Below, piece after piece: positions 37,640 to 47,545 of a stretch of DNA of 64,000 nt (positions are counted from its first letter, which is position 1; each line of letters starts with the position of its first letter). Both the position numbers and the translations under genes were made by a program. The DNA is from Frigidibacter sp. (GTDB lineage Bacteria > Pseudomonadota > Alphaproteobacteria > Rhodobacterales > Rhodobacteraceae): NCBI RefSeq assembly GCF_030695035.1, contig NZ_JAUYTT010000005.1:62001-126000 (forward strand), in the 5' to 3' direction. Under the pieces are notes generated by a model, which did no database searches, had not been told where the DNA came from, and worked only from the letters and a program-made list of their open reading frames with translations.

Positions 37640-38790
37640 CAGCCCATCAACTCCCGGATCACGCCGTTCAGCACCGCCCGCCCGTCGCGGGTCGCGCGCA
37701 GGTGGTCGCCCTGCTGCTCGATCAGCCCAAGTTCCTGCAAACCCGTCACCGCCTTCGTCTCCAACTTGCCGCCCGCCAGCACAGACAGCCGAGAAAGGCT
37801 GATGCCTTCGGCGAGCCGCAGGCCCATCAACAGATATTCCGCTGCCTGATCTTTCAAGGCCAGCGGTTCACGAACCGTTTCGCCATTCCCTGCCTCAGCC
37901 ATTTTCAGCCAGCGCAGGGGGGCCAGTTCTGTCTCTGTCGCATGGCGAACCCCGCCCAGGGTCAGCCGCCCATGCGCTCCGGGGCCGATCCCCGCATAGT
38001 CGCCATAGCGCCAGTAGATCAGGTTGTGCCGGCTCTCCGCCCCGTCGCGGGCGTGGTTGGACACCTCATAGGCCGGCATCCCCGCCGCCTCGCAGATATC
38101 CTGCGTCAGATGGTACATGTCGGCGGCGCTATCCTCGCCGGGCAACCCTCGCAGCCCGCCCGCGGCATGGCGCGCGCCAAAAGCGGTGCCGTCCTCGATG
38201 GTCAGCTGGTACAGCGACAGGTGGTCGATCGCCATCCCAAGCGCCTGCCGCAGTTCCGCCGCCCAGGCCTCTGGCGTCTGGTCCTGCCGCGCATAGATCA
38301 GATCGAAGCTGACCCGCTCAAACGTCCCCCGCGCCACGTCGAAGGCCGCCCGCGCCTCCGCCACCGAATGCAGCCGCCCCAGACGGCGCAGATCGGCATC
38401 GTTCAGCGCCTGCACGCCCATCGACACCCGGCTGACCCCGGCATCGCGATAGCCGCGGAAGCGCCCGGCCTCGACGCTGCCGGGGTTCGCCTCCAGCGTG
38501 ATTTCGGCATCATTGCCCATCGGCCAGGTCGCGCGCACCTTGTCCAGGATCGCCGCCACCAGATCCGGCTCCATCAGGCTGGGGGTGCCGCCGCCGAAGA
38601 ACACGGTGTTCAGCACGCGGCCCTGCGTTTCCGCACCCACCCGGTCAATCTCGCGCAGATAGGCCGCCTGCCAGCGCGACTGGTCGATTTCCGCCGCGAC
38701 ATGGCTGTTGAAATCGCAATAGGGGCATTTGGAGGCGCAGAACGGCCAGTGCAGATAAAGTCCGAACCCGCCGTTCTGCCAATCGTCCAT
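37639..38790 (-). CDS. hemW: HemW, radical SAM heme chaperone
   Basis: A 383-residue radical SAM protein of the HemN-like group. The cluster motif FCASKCPYC gives Cys18, Cys22 and Cys25, followed by NTVFFGGGTPSLM, which binds SAM. The C-terminal HemN_C domain ends near LNGVIREL. The shape and length fit HemW, which binds heme for transfer, rather than coproporphyrinogen dehydrogenase HemN; many databases still label it coproporphyrinogen III oxidase-like. Confidence 0.88.
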   Translation of the reverse strand: MDDWQNGGFGLYLHWPFCASKCPYCDFNSHVAAEIDQSRWQAAYLREIDRVGAETQGRVLNTVFFGGGTPSLMEPDLVAAILDKVRATWPMGNDAEITLEANPGSVEAGRFRGYRDAGVSRVSMGVQALNDADLRRLGRLHSVAEARAAFDVARGTFERVSFDLIYARQDQTPEAWAAELRQALGMAIDHLSLYQLTIEDGTAFGARHAAGGLRGLPGEDSAADMYHLTQDICEAAGMPAYEVSNHARDGAESRHNLIYWRYGDYAGIGPGAHGRLTLGGVRHATETELAPLRWLKMAEAGNGETVREPLALKDQAAEYLLMGLRLAEGISLSRLSVLAGGKLETKAVTGLQELGLIEQQGDHLRATRDGRAVLNGVIRELMG

Positions 38791-38792
38791 GC

Positions 38793-39167
38793 TCAGCCCC
38801 GGAAGGCCGTGACTTCGACCTCGATCAGCATCTCGGGGCGGATCAACCCGGCAATCACCATCGTGGCGGCAGGGCGGATCTCGCCCAGATGCGCGCCCAG
38901 AACCGGCACCACGGCATCGACCAAGGCGGCATCGGTCAGCGTGTATTGCACGCGCACGATATCCTCCATCGCAAAGCCCGCCTCGGTCAGCGCCCCGCGG
39001 ATCGTGGCAAAGCAGTTCTGCGCCTGCTGCGCCACATCCTCGGGCATGGTCATCGTCGCATAATCATAGCCGGTGGTGCCCGACACGAAGCACCAACCGC
39101 CTTTCACCACGGCGCGGGAGTAGCCCATCGTGGCTTCGAAGGGTGAGCCGGAAGAGATACGTTTCAT
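38793..39167 (-). CDS. RidA family enamine/imine deaminase-like protein
   Basis: A 124-residue RidA/YjgF fold protein (for example GWCFVSGTTGYDYATMTMPED and GFAMEDIVRVQYTLTDA). RidA proteins hydrolyse reactive enamines; this member is divergent from canonical RidA, so its exact role is open. The start was set at ATG 39167, which overlaps the rdgB stop as ATGA. A GTG three codons upstream (39176) would add MFR. Confidence 0.85.
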   Translation of the reverse strand: MKRISSGSPFEATMGYSRAVVKGGWCFVSGTTGYDYATMTMPEDVAQQAQNCFATIRGALTEAGFAMEDIVRVQYTLTDAALVDAVVPVLGAHLGEIRPAATMVIAGLIRPEMLIEVEVTAFRG

Positions 39168-39772
39168 GCGAAACACCCCGCAACGAACTTGGCGAAGGCA
39201 TCGGCCCGGTGGCTGAACGTGTTCTTCAGCGCCGGATCCATTTCCCCAAAGGTGATGTCATGGCCAACCGGCATGAACATCGGGTCATAGCCATGCCCGC
39301 CTGCGCCGCGCATCGGCCAGACCAGAGTGCCCTCGACCTTGCCTTCGAAAACCTGATCCGACCCATCCGGCCAGGCCAACACCAGCGTGGAGCGGAACCG
39401 CGCCGTGCGGGGCAGGGGTGCCGCCTTCGCCTCGCACTCCGCCCAGGTCCGGGTCATCGCCATCACGAAGTCGCGCCCGTTCGGCGTTTCCGCCCAATCG
39501 GCGGTGTAGACGCCGGGCGCGCCCTCCAGCGCATCCACCTCGATGCCGCTGTCATCGGCCAGCGCCGGCAGGCCCGTGGCCTTCGTAGCCGCATGGGCCT
39601 TGATCCGCGCATTGCCGACAAAGGTGCTCTCGGTCTCTGCCGGTTCCGGCAGGCCAAGTTCGGCCGCGCCCACCACCGTCACGCCGAAGGGGGCGAGCAG
39701 CGCCGCCATTTCCTCCAGCTTGCCGGCATTGTGGGTCGCAACCAGCAGGCGGTCGCCCTCGAACCGCGCCAT
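39164..39772 (-). CDS. rdgB: RdgB, XTP/dITP pyrophosphatase
   Basis: A 202-residue house-cleaning enzyme removing ITP, dITP and XTP. The N-terminal LLVATHNAGKLEEMAALL, the central LPALADDSGIEVDALEG block and the C-terminal SHRADAFAKF motif identify it. The ATG shares one base with the rph stop. Spacing indicates one operon rph-rdgB-ridA-hemW-DUF454. Confidence 0.94.
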   Translation of the reverse strand: MARFEGDRLLVATHNAGKLEEMAALLAPFGVTVVGAAELGLPEPAETESTFVGNARIKAHAATKATGLPALADDSGIEVDALEGAPGVYTADWAETPNGRDFVMAMTRTWAECEAKAAPLPRTARFRSTLVLAWPDGSDQVFEGKVEGTLVWPMRGAGGHGYDPMFMPVGHDITFGEMDPALKNTFSHRADAFAKFVAGCFA

Positions 39773-40485
39773 TACGCCACCGCCGCTTTCTGCGCCGCGA
39801 CCAGCTCTGCAATCCCGGCCTCGGCCAGGTCCAGCAGCTGCCCCATCTCGCCGCGCGAGAAGGTCGCGCCCTCGGCCGACATCTGCACCTCGATCAGCTT
39901 GGCCGATCCGGTCAGGATGAAGTTGCCATCGGTGCCCGCCTCGCTGTCCTCGAGGTAATCGAGGTCCAGCACCGGCTGCCCCGCATAGATGCCGCAGGAG
40001 ACGGCCGCCACATGCTCCAGGATCGGGTCGGTGGAAATCTGCCCGCTTTTCAGCAGCTTGTTCACTGCCAGCCGCAGCGCGATCCAGCCCCCGGTGATCG
40101 AGGCGCAACGCGTGCCGCCATCGGCCTGGATCACGTCGCAGTCCACGGTGATCTGCCGCTCCCCCAGAGCGCGGGTATCCACGCCCGCCCGCAGCGCCCG
40201 GCCGATCAGCCGCTGGATCTCCTGCGTGCGGCCCGATTGCTTGCCCGCAGCCGCCTCACGCCGGTTGCGGGTATGGGTGGCGCGGGGCAGCATCCCGTAT
40301 TCCGCCGTGACCCAGCCCTTGCCGGTGCCCTTCAGGAAGGGCGGCGCCTTTTCCTCCAGCGAGGCGGTGCACAGCACATGGGTCTCGCCGACCTTGATCA
40401 GGCAAGATCCTTCGGCGTGTTTGGTGACCCCCGTTTCGATTGAAATCGGGCGCATTTCGCTTAGTTTCCGGCCAGAGGGGCGCAT
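39772..40485 (-). CDS. rph: RNase PH
   Basis: A 237-residue phosphorolytic exoribonuclease trimming tRNA 3' ends. The start [14 protein letters not shown] at ATG 40485 is the family N-terminus; the frame extends 10 codons further but adds an atypical lysine-rich leader. [19 protein letters not shown] and the phosphate-binding [16 protein letters not shown] block are present. It diverges from hrcA. Confidence 0.95.
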   Translation of the reverse strand: MRPSGRKLSEMRPISIETGVTKHAEGSCLIKVGETHVLCTASLEEKAPPFLKGTGKGWVTAEYGMLPRATHTRNRREAAAGKQSGRTQEIQRLIGRALRAGVDTRALGERQITVDCDVIQADGGTRCASITGGWIALRLAVNKLLKSGQISTDPILEHVAAVSCGIYAGQPVLDLDYLEDSEAGTDGNFILTGSAKLIEVQMSAEGATFSRGEMGQLLDLAEAGIAELVAAQKAAVA

Positions 40486-40577
40486 GGGCTTTCCTTTCTT
40501 CGCGTTTGCGGCCAATTACAGGCCGCACCCGGCGCGATGCAACCCCGGACTGCCCCGACACCCCATGCAAAGCAGCG

Positions 40578-40606
40578 TTGACGCCAGCCCCGCAGCCTTT
40601 CTAATG
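40578..40606 (+). promoter_or_regulatory. Promoter for hrcA-grpE
   Basis: TTGACG (40578-40583), a 17-base spacer and CTAATG (40601-40606) lie 21 bases before the hrcA ATG. No CIRCE inverted repeat is visible here. The promoter position argues against an earlier in-frame ATG at 40604. Confidence 0.55.
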
Positions 40607-40627
40607 GGCCGGCGCGATAGGACGGGA

Positions 40628-41698
40628 ATGATGAACGACGGGTCCAGAATCCTCGCTGAAATGAATGACCGCAGCCGCGAGGTGTTTCGCCGTGTGGTCG
40701 AGGGCTATCTGGACAATGGCGAACCCGTTGGCTCGCGCACCCTGACCCGCAGCATGAGCGAAAAGGTCAGCGCCGCGACGATCCGCAACGTGATGCAGGA
40801 TCTGGAATATCTCGGCCTGCTCGACAGCCCCCATATCTCGGCCGGCCGGATCCCGACCCAGCTGGGCCTCAGGATGTTCGTGGACGGGCTGATGGAGGTC
40901 TCCACCGTCTCCGCCGCGGACCGCGAGCGCATCGACGCCACCATGGGCGGCAACGAGCCCGATGTCGGATCGCTACTGGACCGCGTCGGCTCTGCCCTTT
41001 CCGGTATCACCCGCGGCGCCAGCCTGGTGCTGGCCCCCAAGCATGAAGCCCCGATCCGCCATATCGAATTCGTCAGCCTCGCCGCCGACCGCGCGCTGGT
41101 CGTGCTGGTCTTCGCCGATGGCCATGTCGAGAACCGCGTCTTCCGCCCGCCCGCCGGCCAGACCCCCAGCTCGCTGCGCGAGGCGGCCAATTTCCTCAAC
41201 GCGCTTGCCGAGGGCCGCACCCTTTCCGAGCTTCGCACCCATATGGGCCGCGAAATCGCCCTGCGCCGGCAGGAGCTCGACGGCCTCGCCCGCGAAATGG
41301 TCGAAAGCGGCATCGCCCTGTGGGAAAACGAGGGCCTCCCCTATGAGCGGCTGATCGTTCGCGGCCGCTCCAACCTCGTCGGCGCGGCCGAAGCCGAGGA
41401 ACTCGACCGTATCCGCAGCCTCTTCGATGACCTCGAACGCAAGCGCGACATCGCCGATTTCCTCGAACTCGCCGAAACCGGCGACGGGGTGCGCATTTTC
41501 ATCGGGTCAGAGAACAAGCTTTTCTCACTTTCGGGTTCCTCTCTGGTGGTCTCTCCCTATATGAACGCTGACCGTAAGATCATCGGCGCCGTCGGCGTCA
41601 TCGGACCGACGCGGCTGAACTACGGGCGCATCGTGCCGATTGTCGATTACACGGCGCAGCTGGTCGGGCGTCTGCTGTCCGACCGGGGCAAGGGATAG
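40628..41698 (+). CDS. hrcA: HrcA, heat-inducible transcription repressor
   Basis: A 356-residue repressor that binds CIRCE elements of chaperonin operons. The N-terminal winged helix includes VVEGYLDNGEPVGSRTL and VSAATIRNVMQDLEYLGLL, followed by HISAGRIPTQLGLR. The C-terminal GAF-like domain ends with VGVIGPTRLNYGRIVPIVDY. The start ATG 40628 follows AGGACGGG; ATG 40631 is an alternative. grpE follows after 3 bases. Confidence 0.95.
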   Translation: MMNDGSRILAEMNDRSREVFRRVVEGYLDNGEPVGSRTLTRSMSEKVSAATIRNVMQDLEYLGLLDSPHISAGRIPTQLGLRMFVDGLMEVSTVSAADRERIDATMGGNEPDVGSLLDRVGSALSGITRGASLVLAPKHEAPIRHIEFVSLAADRALVVLVFADGHVENRVFRPPAGQTPSSLREAANFLNALAEGRTLSELRTHMGREIALRRQELDGLAREMVESGIALWENEGLPYERLIVRGRSNLVGAAEAEELDRIRSLFDDLERKRDIADFLELAETGDGVRIFIGSENKLFSLSGSSLVVSPYMNADRKIIGAVGVIGPTRLNYGRIVPIVDYTAQLVGRLLSDRGKG

Positions 41699-41701
41699 AA
41701 T

Positions 41702-42244
41702 ATGAGCGAGATGAAAAAGGACGAAATCCTGGAAGACCAGGCCCAGATCGCCGAACCGGCGGACGAGGCGGCTTTCGACGAGATCGAGGCCATCCGCGCC
41801 GAGCGCGACGAATTCCGCGACCGCTTCATGCGCGCGCTGGCCGATGCCGAGAACTCGCGCAAACGGGCGGAACGTGACCGGCGCGAGGCCGAGCAATATG
41901 GCGGCTCCAAGCTCGCCCGCGACCTGCTGCCGGTCTATGATGCGCTCCGCCGCGCGCTGGATGCGGCAGGGGATGAACAGCGCGCCGCGGCTTCTGCGCT
42001 GATCGAGGGCGTGGAGCTGACGCTGCGCGAGCTGATCAAGGTGTTCACCAAGCACGGGATGGAACCGATCGTGCCCCAGGTCGGCGACCGCTTCGACCCG
42101 CAGCAGCACCAGGCGATGTTCGAGGCGCCGCTGCCCGGCACCAAGGCCGGTGACATCATCCAGGTGGCGACCGAAGGCTTCATGCTGCATGACCGCCTGC
42201 TGCGCCCGGCGCAGGTGGGCGTGAGTTCGACGCCGAAGTCCTGA
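41702..42244 (+). CDS. grpE: GrpE, nucleotide exchange factor for DnaK
   Basis: A 180-residue cochaperone. An acidic N-terminal region and long coiled-coil (about residues 25-75, ADAENSRKRAERDR) precede the C-terminal beta domain with FDPQQHQAMFEAP and GDIIQVATEGFMLHDRLLRPA. It is co-transcribed with hrcA and ended by a hairpin within an extragenic repeat. Confidence 0.95.
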   Translation: MSEMKKDEILEDQAQIAEPADEAAFDEIEAIRAERDEFRDRFMRALADAENSRKRAERDRREAEQYGGSKLARDLLPVYDALRRALDAAGDEQRAAASALIEGVELTLRELIKVFTKHGMEPIVPQVGDRFDPQQHQAMFEAPLPGTKAGDIIQVATEGFMLHDRLLRPAQVGVSSTPKS

Positions 42245-42258
42245 GCCCTGCCGTTGCA

Positions 42259-42281
42259 GCGGGGGGCTTCGCGCCCCCCGC
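42259..42281 (+). terminator. Hairpin after grpE
   Basis: A 9-bp stem GCGGGGGGC / GCCCCCCGC with a TTCGC loop, starting 15 bases after the grpE stop. There is no T-run. It forms the proximal part of the repeat element described separately. Confidence 0.6.
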
Positions 42282-42474
42282 ACCCCCCGCGGGATATTTG
42301 GACCAAAACGAAGCAGGTAACGAGTTCTTAACCATACGCCGCCAGAGTGGCGGCACGGTACAGGCGGGGACGCCGATGACCGTCCAAGACGAAGCGGCCC
42401 GCGCCAGGGGATTGGTGCGGGCCGTGCTCATTCGTTTTGGCCTAAATATCCCGGGGGTGCGGGGGCTGGCCCCC
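42261..42474. repeat. Inverted pair of an extragenic repeat between grpE and mutS
   Basis: The left copy at about 42261-42312 contains a GC hairpin, a run of CACCCCCC, then GGGATATTTGG-CC-AAAACGAA. The right copy at about 42431-42474 is its reverse complement with small changes (TTCGTTTTGGCCTAAATATCC, then GGGGGTGCGGGGG and a second hairpin at 42459-42476). Each copy places its hairpin next to the 3' end of one of the converging genes. From memory, this GGGATATTTGGxCCAAAA element is a common extragenic repeat in Rhodobacteraceae. The 118 bases between the copies hold two further stem-loops. Confidence 0.75.
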
Positions 42475-42476
42475 GC

Positions 42477-45131
42477 TTACTCCCGCTCCGCCAGCGCCGC
42501 CTTGAGCGCATAGAGCGCCGCCAGTGCCTCGCGCGGCGTCATCTCGTCGGGATGCAGCGCTGCCAGCCGTTCCTCCAGCACCGAAGGCCTTGAAACCACA
42601 GGCACCGGGGCAGGGGCCACCCGCGCCATGCTGAACAGCGGCAGGTCATCCACCACCGCCTGCCGCCTTGCGCCGCCCTCGCGCTCGCCCTTTTCCAGCG
42701 CCTCCAGCACTACCTTGGCGCGCTCGATCACCGCCGTGGGCAGGCCCGCCAGCCGCGCCACCTGCACGCCATAGCTGCGGTCGGCCGCGCCGCGCAGCAC
42801 CTCGTGCAGGAAGATCACCTCGCCCTCCCATTCCTTCACCCGGACGGTGGCGTTCTCCACCCCCTCCAGCTTGGCGGCGAGCGCGGTCATCTCATGGTAA
42901 TGCGTGGCAAAGAGCGCCCGGCAACGGTTGGCGCCATGCAGATGCTCCAGCACTGCCCAGGCGATCGACAGCCCGTCATAGGTCGCCGTGCCGCGGCCAA
43001 TCTCATCGAGGATCACCAGCGCCCGGTCATCGGCCTGATTGAGGATCGCGGCCGTCTCCACCATCTCGACCATGAAGGTCGACCGCCCCCGCGCCAGATC
43101 ATCCGCCGCGCCCACGCGGCTGAAAAGCTGGCTCACCAGCCCGACATGCGCCCGGGCCGCCGGCACGAAGGCCCCCGCCTGTGCCAGCAGCGCGATCAGC
43201 GCGTTCTGCCGTAGGAAGGTCGACTTGCCGGCCATGTTCGGCCCGGTCAGCAGCCAGATCGCCGGTGTGCCGCCCTCCGTCAGCGCGCAGTCATTGGCCA
43301 CGAAGGGCGCGCCGCTTCGCTTCAACGCGCGCTCCACCACCGGATGCCGCCCCGCCTCCACCACGAAGGCGCGGCTGTCATCCACCAGCGGCTCGCACCA
43401 GTCGCCGCCCGCCGCCAGATCGGCGAACCCCGCAGCAAGATCGATCCCGGCCAGCGCCCGCGCGGCCTCGCCAATCGCCGCCGCCTGCTCCATCACCGCG
43501 CGTTTCAGGCTGTCATAGAGCCGCTTTTCGATCTCCAGCGCGTGATTGGCCGAGTTCAGGATCCGCGTTTCCATCTCGTTCAGCGGCAGCGTGGTGAAGC
43601 GCACCTGATTGGCGGTGGTCTGGCGGTGGATGAAGGTCTCGTTCAGCGGCGGCGCCAGCATCCGTTCGGCATGGGTGGCCGTCGTCTCGATGAAATATCC
43701 CAGCACGTTGTTGTGCTTGATCTTCAGCGCGGGAATCCCTGTCCGTTCGATATACTCCGCCTGCATCCGTGCGATCACGCCGCGGCCTTCGTCGCGCAGC
43801 GCGCGCGTCTCATCCAGTTCCGCGTCGAAGCCCGGCGCGATGAAGCCGCCATCGCGCACCAGCAGCGGCGGTTCGGCGGCCAGCGCGGCGCCCAGCAATG
43901 CCACCAGCGGCTCCTGTCCGCCAAGCGCCGCCACAGCCTCGGCCAGCAGCCCCGGAGCCTCCGCCCCCGCCAACCGCGCCGCGATGCGTTCTGCCTGCTC
44001 CAGCCCGGTGCGGATCGCCACCAGATCGCGTGGCCCGCCGCGGTCCAGCGCCAGCCGGCTCAGCGCGCGGTCTATGTCCGGGCAGCGGCGCAGATCCTCG
44101 CGCAGATCCTCAAGCAAGCGGCTCTGTTCCAGCAGGAATCGCACCGATTCCAGCCGCGCGCGGATCTGGCCAAGGTCGCGCGAGGGCGCCGAGATCCGCC
44201 GTTCCAGCAGCCGTGCGCCCCCCGCCGTCACCGTCCGGTCGATGGCCGCCAGCAAGGAGCCCTCGCGCCCGCCCGACAGCGCCTGCGTCAGCTCCAGGTT
44301 CCGCCGTGTCGCCGCATCGATCTGCATCGCGGCCCCGGCGATTTCCTGCACCGGGGCGCGCAGCAGCGGCAGCTTGCCGCGCTGCGTCAGCTCCAGATAG
44401 TCGACCAGCGCGCCCATCGCCGACAGTTCGGCCCGCCCGAAGCTGCCAAAGGCCTGCAGGCTGCCGACTCCATACAAGGCACAGAGCCGCTTTTCCGCGC
44501 CCAGACTGTCGAATGACCCCCGCGACAGCGGCGTCAGCGCGGCGCGGAAATCAGAGACTATTCCTGCACAATCGGCCTCTCGCGCCTCGCTGACCAGCAC
44601 CTCGCGGGGGGCCAGCCGCGCCAGCTCCGGTGCCAGCCGCACCATCGGGCAATCCATCACCCGGAACTCGCCGGTGGAGATATCGGCCCAGGCCAGCGCC
44701 GCCTCGCCGCGCACCTCGGCCCAGGCGGCGAGGTAGTTGTGGCGGCGCGCCTCCAGCAGGCTTTCCTCGGTCAGGGTGCCCGGCGTCACCAGCCGCACCA
44801 CATCGCGCGCCACCACCGATTTGCTGCCGCGCTTCTTCGCTTCGGCCGGGTCTTCCATCTGCTCGGCAATCGCCACACGAAAGCCCTTGCGGATCAGCGT
44901 CAGCAGATAGCCCTCGGCGGCATGGACCGGCACCCCGCACATCGGGATATCCTGCCCCAGATGCAACCCGCGCTTGGTCAGCGCGATGTCGAGCGCGGCC
45001 GAGGCGGCCACGGCATCGTCAAAGAACATCTCGTAGAAGTCGCCCATCCGGTAGAACAGCAGCGCCCCCGGATTGGCCTCCCTGATCTGCAGATATTGCG
45101 CCATCATCGGCGTGACGGTCGGTTCGGACAC
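42477..45131 (-). CDS. mutS: MutS, DNA mismatch recognition ATPase
   Basis: An 884-residue mismatch repair protein. The mismatch-binding Phe-x-Glu motif is in [11 protein letters not shown] near residue 27, and the ATPase has Walker [15 protein letters not shown] near residue 630, Walker [17 protein letters not shown] and FATHYHEMT. The start was set at GTG 45131 because AGGGAG lies 8 bases upstream and the sequence [14 protein letters not shown] is normal; 32 further in-frame codons upstream are Arg-rich and unconvincing. It diverges from maeB. Confidence 0.96.
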   Translation of the reverse strand: MSEPTVTPMMAQYLQIREANPGALLFYRMGDFYEMFFDDAVAASAALDIALTKRGLHLGQDIPMCGVPVHAAEGYLLTLIRKGFRVAIAEQMEDPAEAKKRGSKSVVARDVVRLVTPGTLTEESLLEARRHNYLAAWAEVRGEAALAWADISTGEFRVMDCPMVRLAPELARLAPREVLVSEAREADCAGIVSDFRAALTPLSRGSFDSLGAEKRLCALYGVGSLQAFGSFGRAELSAMGALVDYLELTQRGKLPLLRAPVQEIAGAAMQIDAATRRNLELTQALSGGREGSLLAAIDRTVTAGGARLLERRISAPSRDLGQIRARLESVRFLLEQSRLLEDLREDLRRCPDIDRALSRLALDRGGPRDLVAIRTGLEQAERIAARLAGAEAPGLLAEAVAALGGQEPLVALLGAALAAEPPLLVRDGGFIAPGFDAELDETRALRDEGRGVIARMQAEYIERTGIPALKIKHNNVLGYFIETTATHAERMLAPPLNETFIHRQTTANQVRFTTLPLNEMETRILNSANHALEIEKRLYDSLKRAVMEQAAAIGEAARALAGIDLAAGFADLAAGGDWCEPLVDDSRAFVVEAGRHPVVERALKRSGAPFVANDCALTEGGTPAIWLLTGPNMAGKSTFLRQNALIALLAQAGAFVPAARAHVGLVSQLFSRVGAADDLARGRSTFMVEMVETAAILNQADDRALVILDEIGRGTATYDGLSIAWAVLEHLHGANRCRALFATHYHEMTALAAKLEGVENATVRVKEWEGEVIFLHEVLRGAADRSYGVQVARLAGLPTAVIERAKVVLEALEKGEREGGARRQAVVDDLPLFSMARVAPAPVPVVSRPSVLEERLAALHPDEMTPREALAALYALKAALAERE

Positions 45132-45214
45132 GCGGCACTCCCTTTTGTGACGCCGGACCCTAGCGGAGCGGGGCGGGCGCGAAAAGGCCCCCTGCCGCGG
45201 CGCGGCTTGCACAA

Positions 45215-45231
45215 AGCGTTGTGACAACGCT
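45215..45231. promoter_or_regulatory. Perfect palindrome upstream of maeB
   Basis: AGCGTTG-TGA-CAACGCT, 7-bp perfect arms around 3 bases, in the 146-base gap between mutS and maeB and 46 bases before the maeB start. It overlaps the end of a TTGCAC element. It could be an operator; the regulator is not known. Confidence 0.4.
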
Positions 45232-45277
45232 GCAGGGGCGCTAGAACGCGCAGGCTTGCAGGAGGAGCCAGCCCCAC

Positions 45278-47545
45278 ATGTCCATCAAGACCCGCATCAC
45301 GCCCGAAGAGGCGCTGGCCTATCATCTCGACCCGACGCCCGGGAAATACGAGATCGTCGCCACCACGCCGATGGCCACGCAGCGCGACCTGAGCCTCGCC
45401 TACAGTCCCGGCGTTGCGGTGCCGGTGCAGGCCATCGCGGACCGGCCCGAGACGGCCTATGACTATACCGTCAAGGGCAACATGGTCGCCGTCATCTCGA
45501 ACGGCACCGCGATCCTTGGCATGGGCAATCTCGGCGCGCTGGCCTCCAAGCCGGTGATGGAGGGCAAGGCGGTGCTGTTCAAGCGCTTCGCCGACGTCAA
45601 CGCCATCGACATCGAGCTGGATACCGAGGATGCGGAGGAGATCATCAAGGCGGTCTCCCTCATGGGCCCCACCTTCGGCGGCATCAACCTTGAGGATATC
45701 AAGGCCCCCGAATGCTTCATCATCGAGCAGCGCCTGAAGGAAATCATGGACATTCCAGTGTTCCATGACGACCAGCACGGCACGGCGGTGATCTGCGCCG
45801 CGGGCCTGATCAACGCGCTGGAGATTACCGGCAAGAAGATCGAGGATGTGAAGATCGTCCTCAATGGCGCGGGCGCCGCGGGCATCGCCTGCCTTGAACT
45901 GCTGAAGTCGATGGGCGCCCGCCATGACAACTGCATCATGTGCGACACCAAGGGCGTGATCTATCAGGGCCGCACCGAGGGCATGAACCAGTGGAAATCG
46001 GCCCATGCCGCGCGCACAGAGGCGCGCACGCTGGATGACGCGATGAAGGGCGCCGATGTGTTCCTCGGCGTCTCTGCCAAGGGCGCGGTCACCGCGGACA
46101 TGGTCGCCAGCATGGCCGACAACCCGGTGATCTTCGCCATGGCGAACCCCGACCCCGAGATCACGCCCGAAGAGGCCCATGCCGTGCGCGCCGATGCCAT
46201 CGTCGCCACCGGCCGCAGCGATTATCCCAATCAGGTCAACAACGTCCTCGGCTTCCCCTACCTCTTCCGCGGCGCGCTCGACATCCACGCCCGCGCGATC
46301 AATGACGAGATGAAGATCGCCTGCGCCCGCGCCCTTGCCGAACTGGCGCGAGAGGATGTGCCCGATGAGGTGGCGATGGCCTATGGCCGCAAGCTGAGCT
46401 TCGGGCGCGACTACATCATCCCCACCCCCTTCGATCCGCGGCTGATCTACGTGATCCCGCCAGCCGTGGCCAAGGCCGGCATGGATACCGGCGTCGCCCG
46501 CCGCCCGATCATCGACATGGCCGGCTATGCGCAATCCCTGCGCGCCCGGATGGACCCGACCGCCAGCATCCTGCAGGGCATCCACGCCCGCGCCAAGCGC
46601 GCGCAGGCCCGCATGATCTTTGCCGAAGGCGATGACCCCCGCGTTCTGCGCGCCGCCGTCGCCTGGCAACGCGCCGGGCTTGGTCAGGCGCTGGTCGTCG
46701 GGCGCGAGGCGGATGTGAAGGAGAAACTCGAAGCCGCCGGCCTCGGCGATGCCAGCCGCGAGCTGCAGGTGGTCAACGCCGCCAATACCCGCCATCTCGA
46801 TGCCTATCGCGACTTCCTCTACCGCCGCCTGCAACGTCAGGGCCTCGACCGCGAGGATGTCCACAAGCTTGCCTCGCGCGACCGGCATGTGTTCTCGGCG
46901 CTGATGCTGGCGCATGGCCATGGCGATGGCATGGTCACCGGCGCCACCCGCAAATCGGCGCATGTGCTGGAGCTGATCAACCACGTCTTCGACGCCCAGG
47001 CCTCCGATGGCGCCGTCGGCATCACCGCCGTGCTGCACAAGGGCAAGATCGTGCTGATCGGCGACACGCTGGTGCATGAATGGCCCGACGAGCATGACCT
47101 TGCCAATATCGCCGAGCGCGGTGCGCAGGTGGCCCGCGGGCTGGGGCTGGAACCGCGCGTAGCGTTCCTCTCCTTCTCGACCTTCGGCTATCCGGTGTCA
47201 GAGCGTGCGACCAAGATGCATATCGCGCCGCAGGTGCTCGATGCCCGGGGCGTGGATTTCGAATATGATGGCGAGATGACCGTCGATGTGGCGCTGAATC
47301 CGCAGCAGATGGCGCATTACCCGTTCTGCCGTCTCACCGGCCCCGCCAACGTGCTGGTGGTCCCGGCGCGGCATTCCGCCAGCATCTCGGTCAAGCTGAT
47401 GCAGGAAATGGCCGGCGCCACGGTAATCGGGCCGATCCTGACCGGCGTCGAAAAGCCGATCCAGATCTGCTCTACCAACTCCACGGTCAACGATATCCTC
47501 AACATGGCGACCATCGCCGCCTGTCGGCTGGGGCAGCTGGGCTAG
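45278..47545 (+). CDS. maeB: NADP-dependent malic enzyme with C-terminal phosphotransacetylase-like domain
   Basis: A 755-residue MaeB-type fusion that decarboxylates malate to pyruvate with NADPH production. The malic enzyme part (about residues 1-430) has [33 protein letters not shown] and the nucleotide loop [11 protein letters not shown]. The second part (about 430-755) resembles phosphotransacetylase and usually acts in regulation by acetyl-CoA rather than catalysis. It has an AGGAGG ribosome site. The next gene starts directly after its stop. Confidence 0.94.
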   Translation: MSIKTRITPEEALAYHLDPTPGKYEIVATTPMATQRDLSLAYSPGVAVPVQAIADRPETAYDYTVKGNMVAVISNGTAILGMGNLGALASKPVMEGKAVLFKRFADVNAIDIELDTEDAEEIIKAVSLMGPTFGGINLEDIKAPECFIIEQRLKEIMDIPVFHDDQHGTAVICAAGLINALEITGKKIEDVKIVLNGAGAAGIACLELLKSMGARHDNCIMCDTKGVIYQGRTEGMNQWKSAHAARTEARTLDDAMKGADVFLGVSAKGAVTADMVASMADNPVIFAMANPDPEITPEEAHAVRADAIVATGRSDYPNQVNNVLGFPYLFRGALDIHARAINDEMKIACARALAELAREDVPDEVAMAYGRKLSFGRDYIIPTPFDPRLIYVIPPAVAKAGMDTGVARRPIIDMAGYAQSLRARMDPTASILQGIHARAKRAQARMIFAEGDDPRVLRAAVAWQRAGLGQALVVGREADVKEKLEAAGLGDASRELQVVNAANTRHLDAYRDFLYRRLQRQGLDREDVHKLASRDRHVFSALMLAHGHGDGMVTGATRKSAHVLELINHVFDAQASDGAVGITAVLHKGKIVLIGDTLVHEWPDEHDLANIAERGAQVARGLGLEPRVAFLSFSTFGYPVSERATKMHIAPQVLDARGVDFEYDGEMTVDVALNPQQMAHYPFCRLTGPANVLVVPARHSASISVKLMQEMAGATVIGPILTGVEKPIQICSTNSTVNDILNMATIAACRLGQLG

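Noticed and set aside
39160-39175. A parS-like sequence CGTTTCATGCGAAACA at the rdgB-ridA junction
   Set aside because: It matches 13 of 16 parS positions, but two differences fall in the central CACGTG core and break the palindrome, so ParB binding is unlikely.
40486-40627. Possible CIRCE element upstream of hrcA-grpE
   Set aside because: No TTAGCACTC-N9-GAGTGCTAA inverted repeat is present; only a housekeeping-type promoter was seen.
42298-42513. A 71-codon open frame in the grpE-mutS gap
   Set aside because: It starts with TTG inside the extragenic repeat, runs into mutS antisense sequence and has no ribosome site; the region is better explained by repeats and stem-loops.
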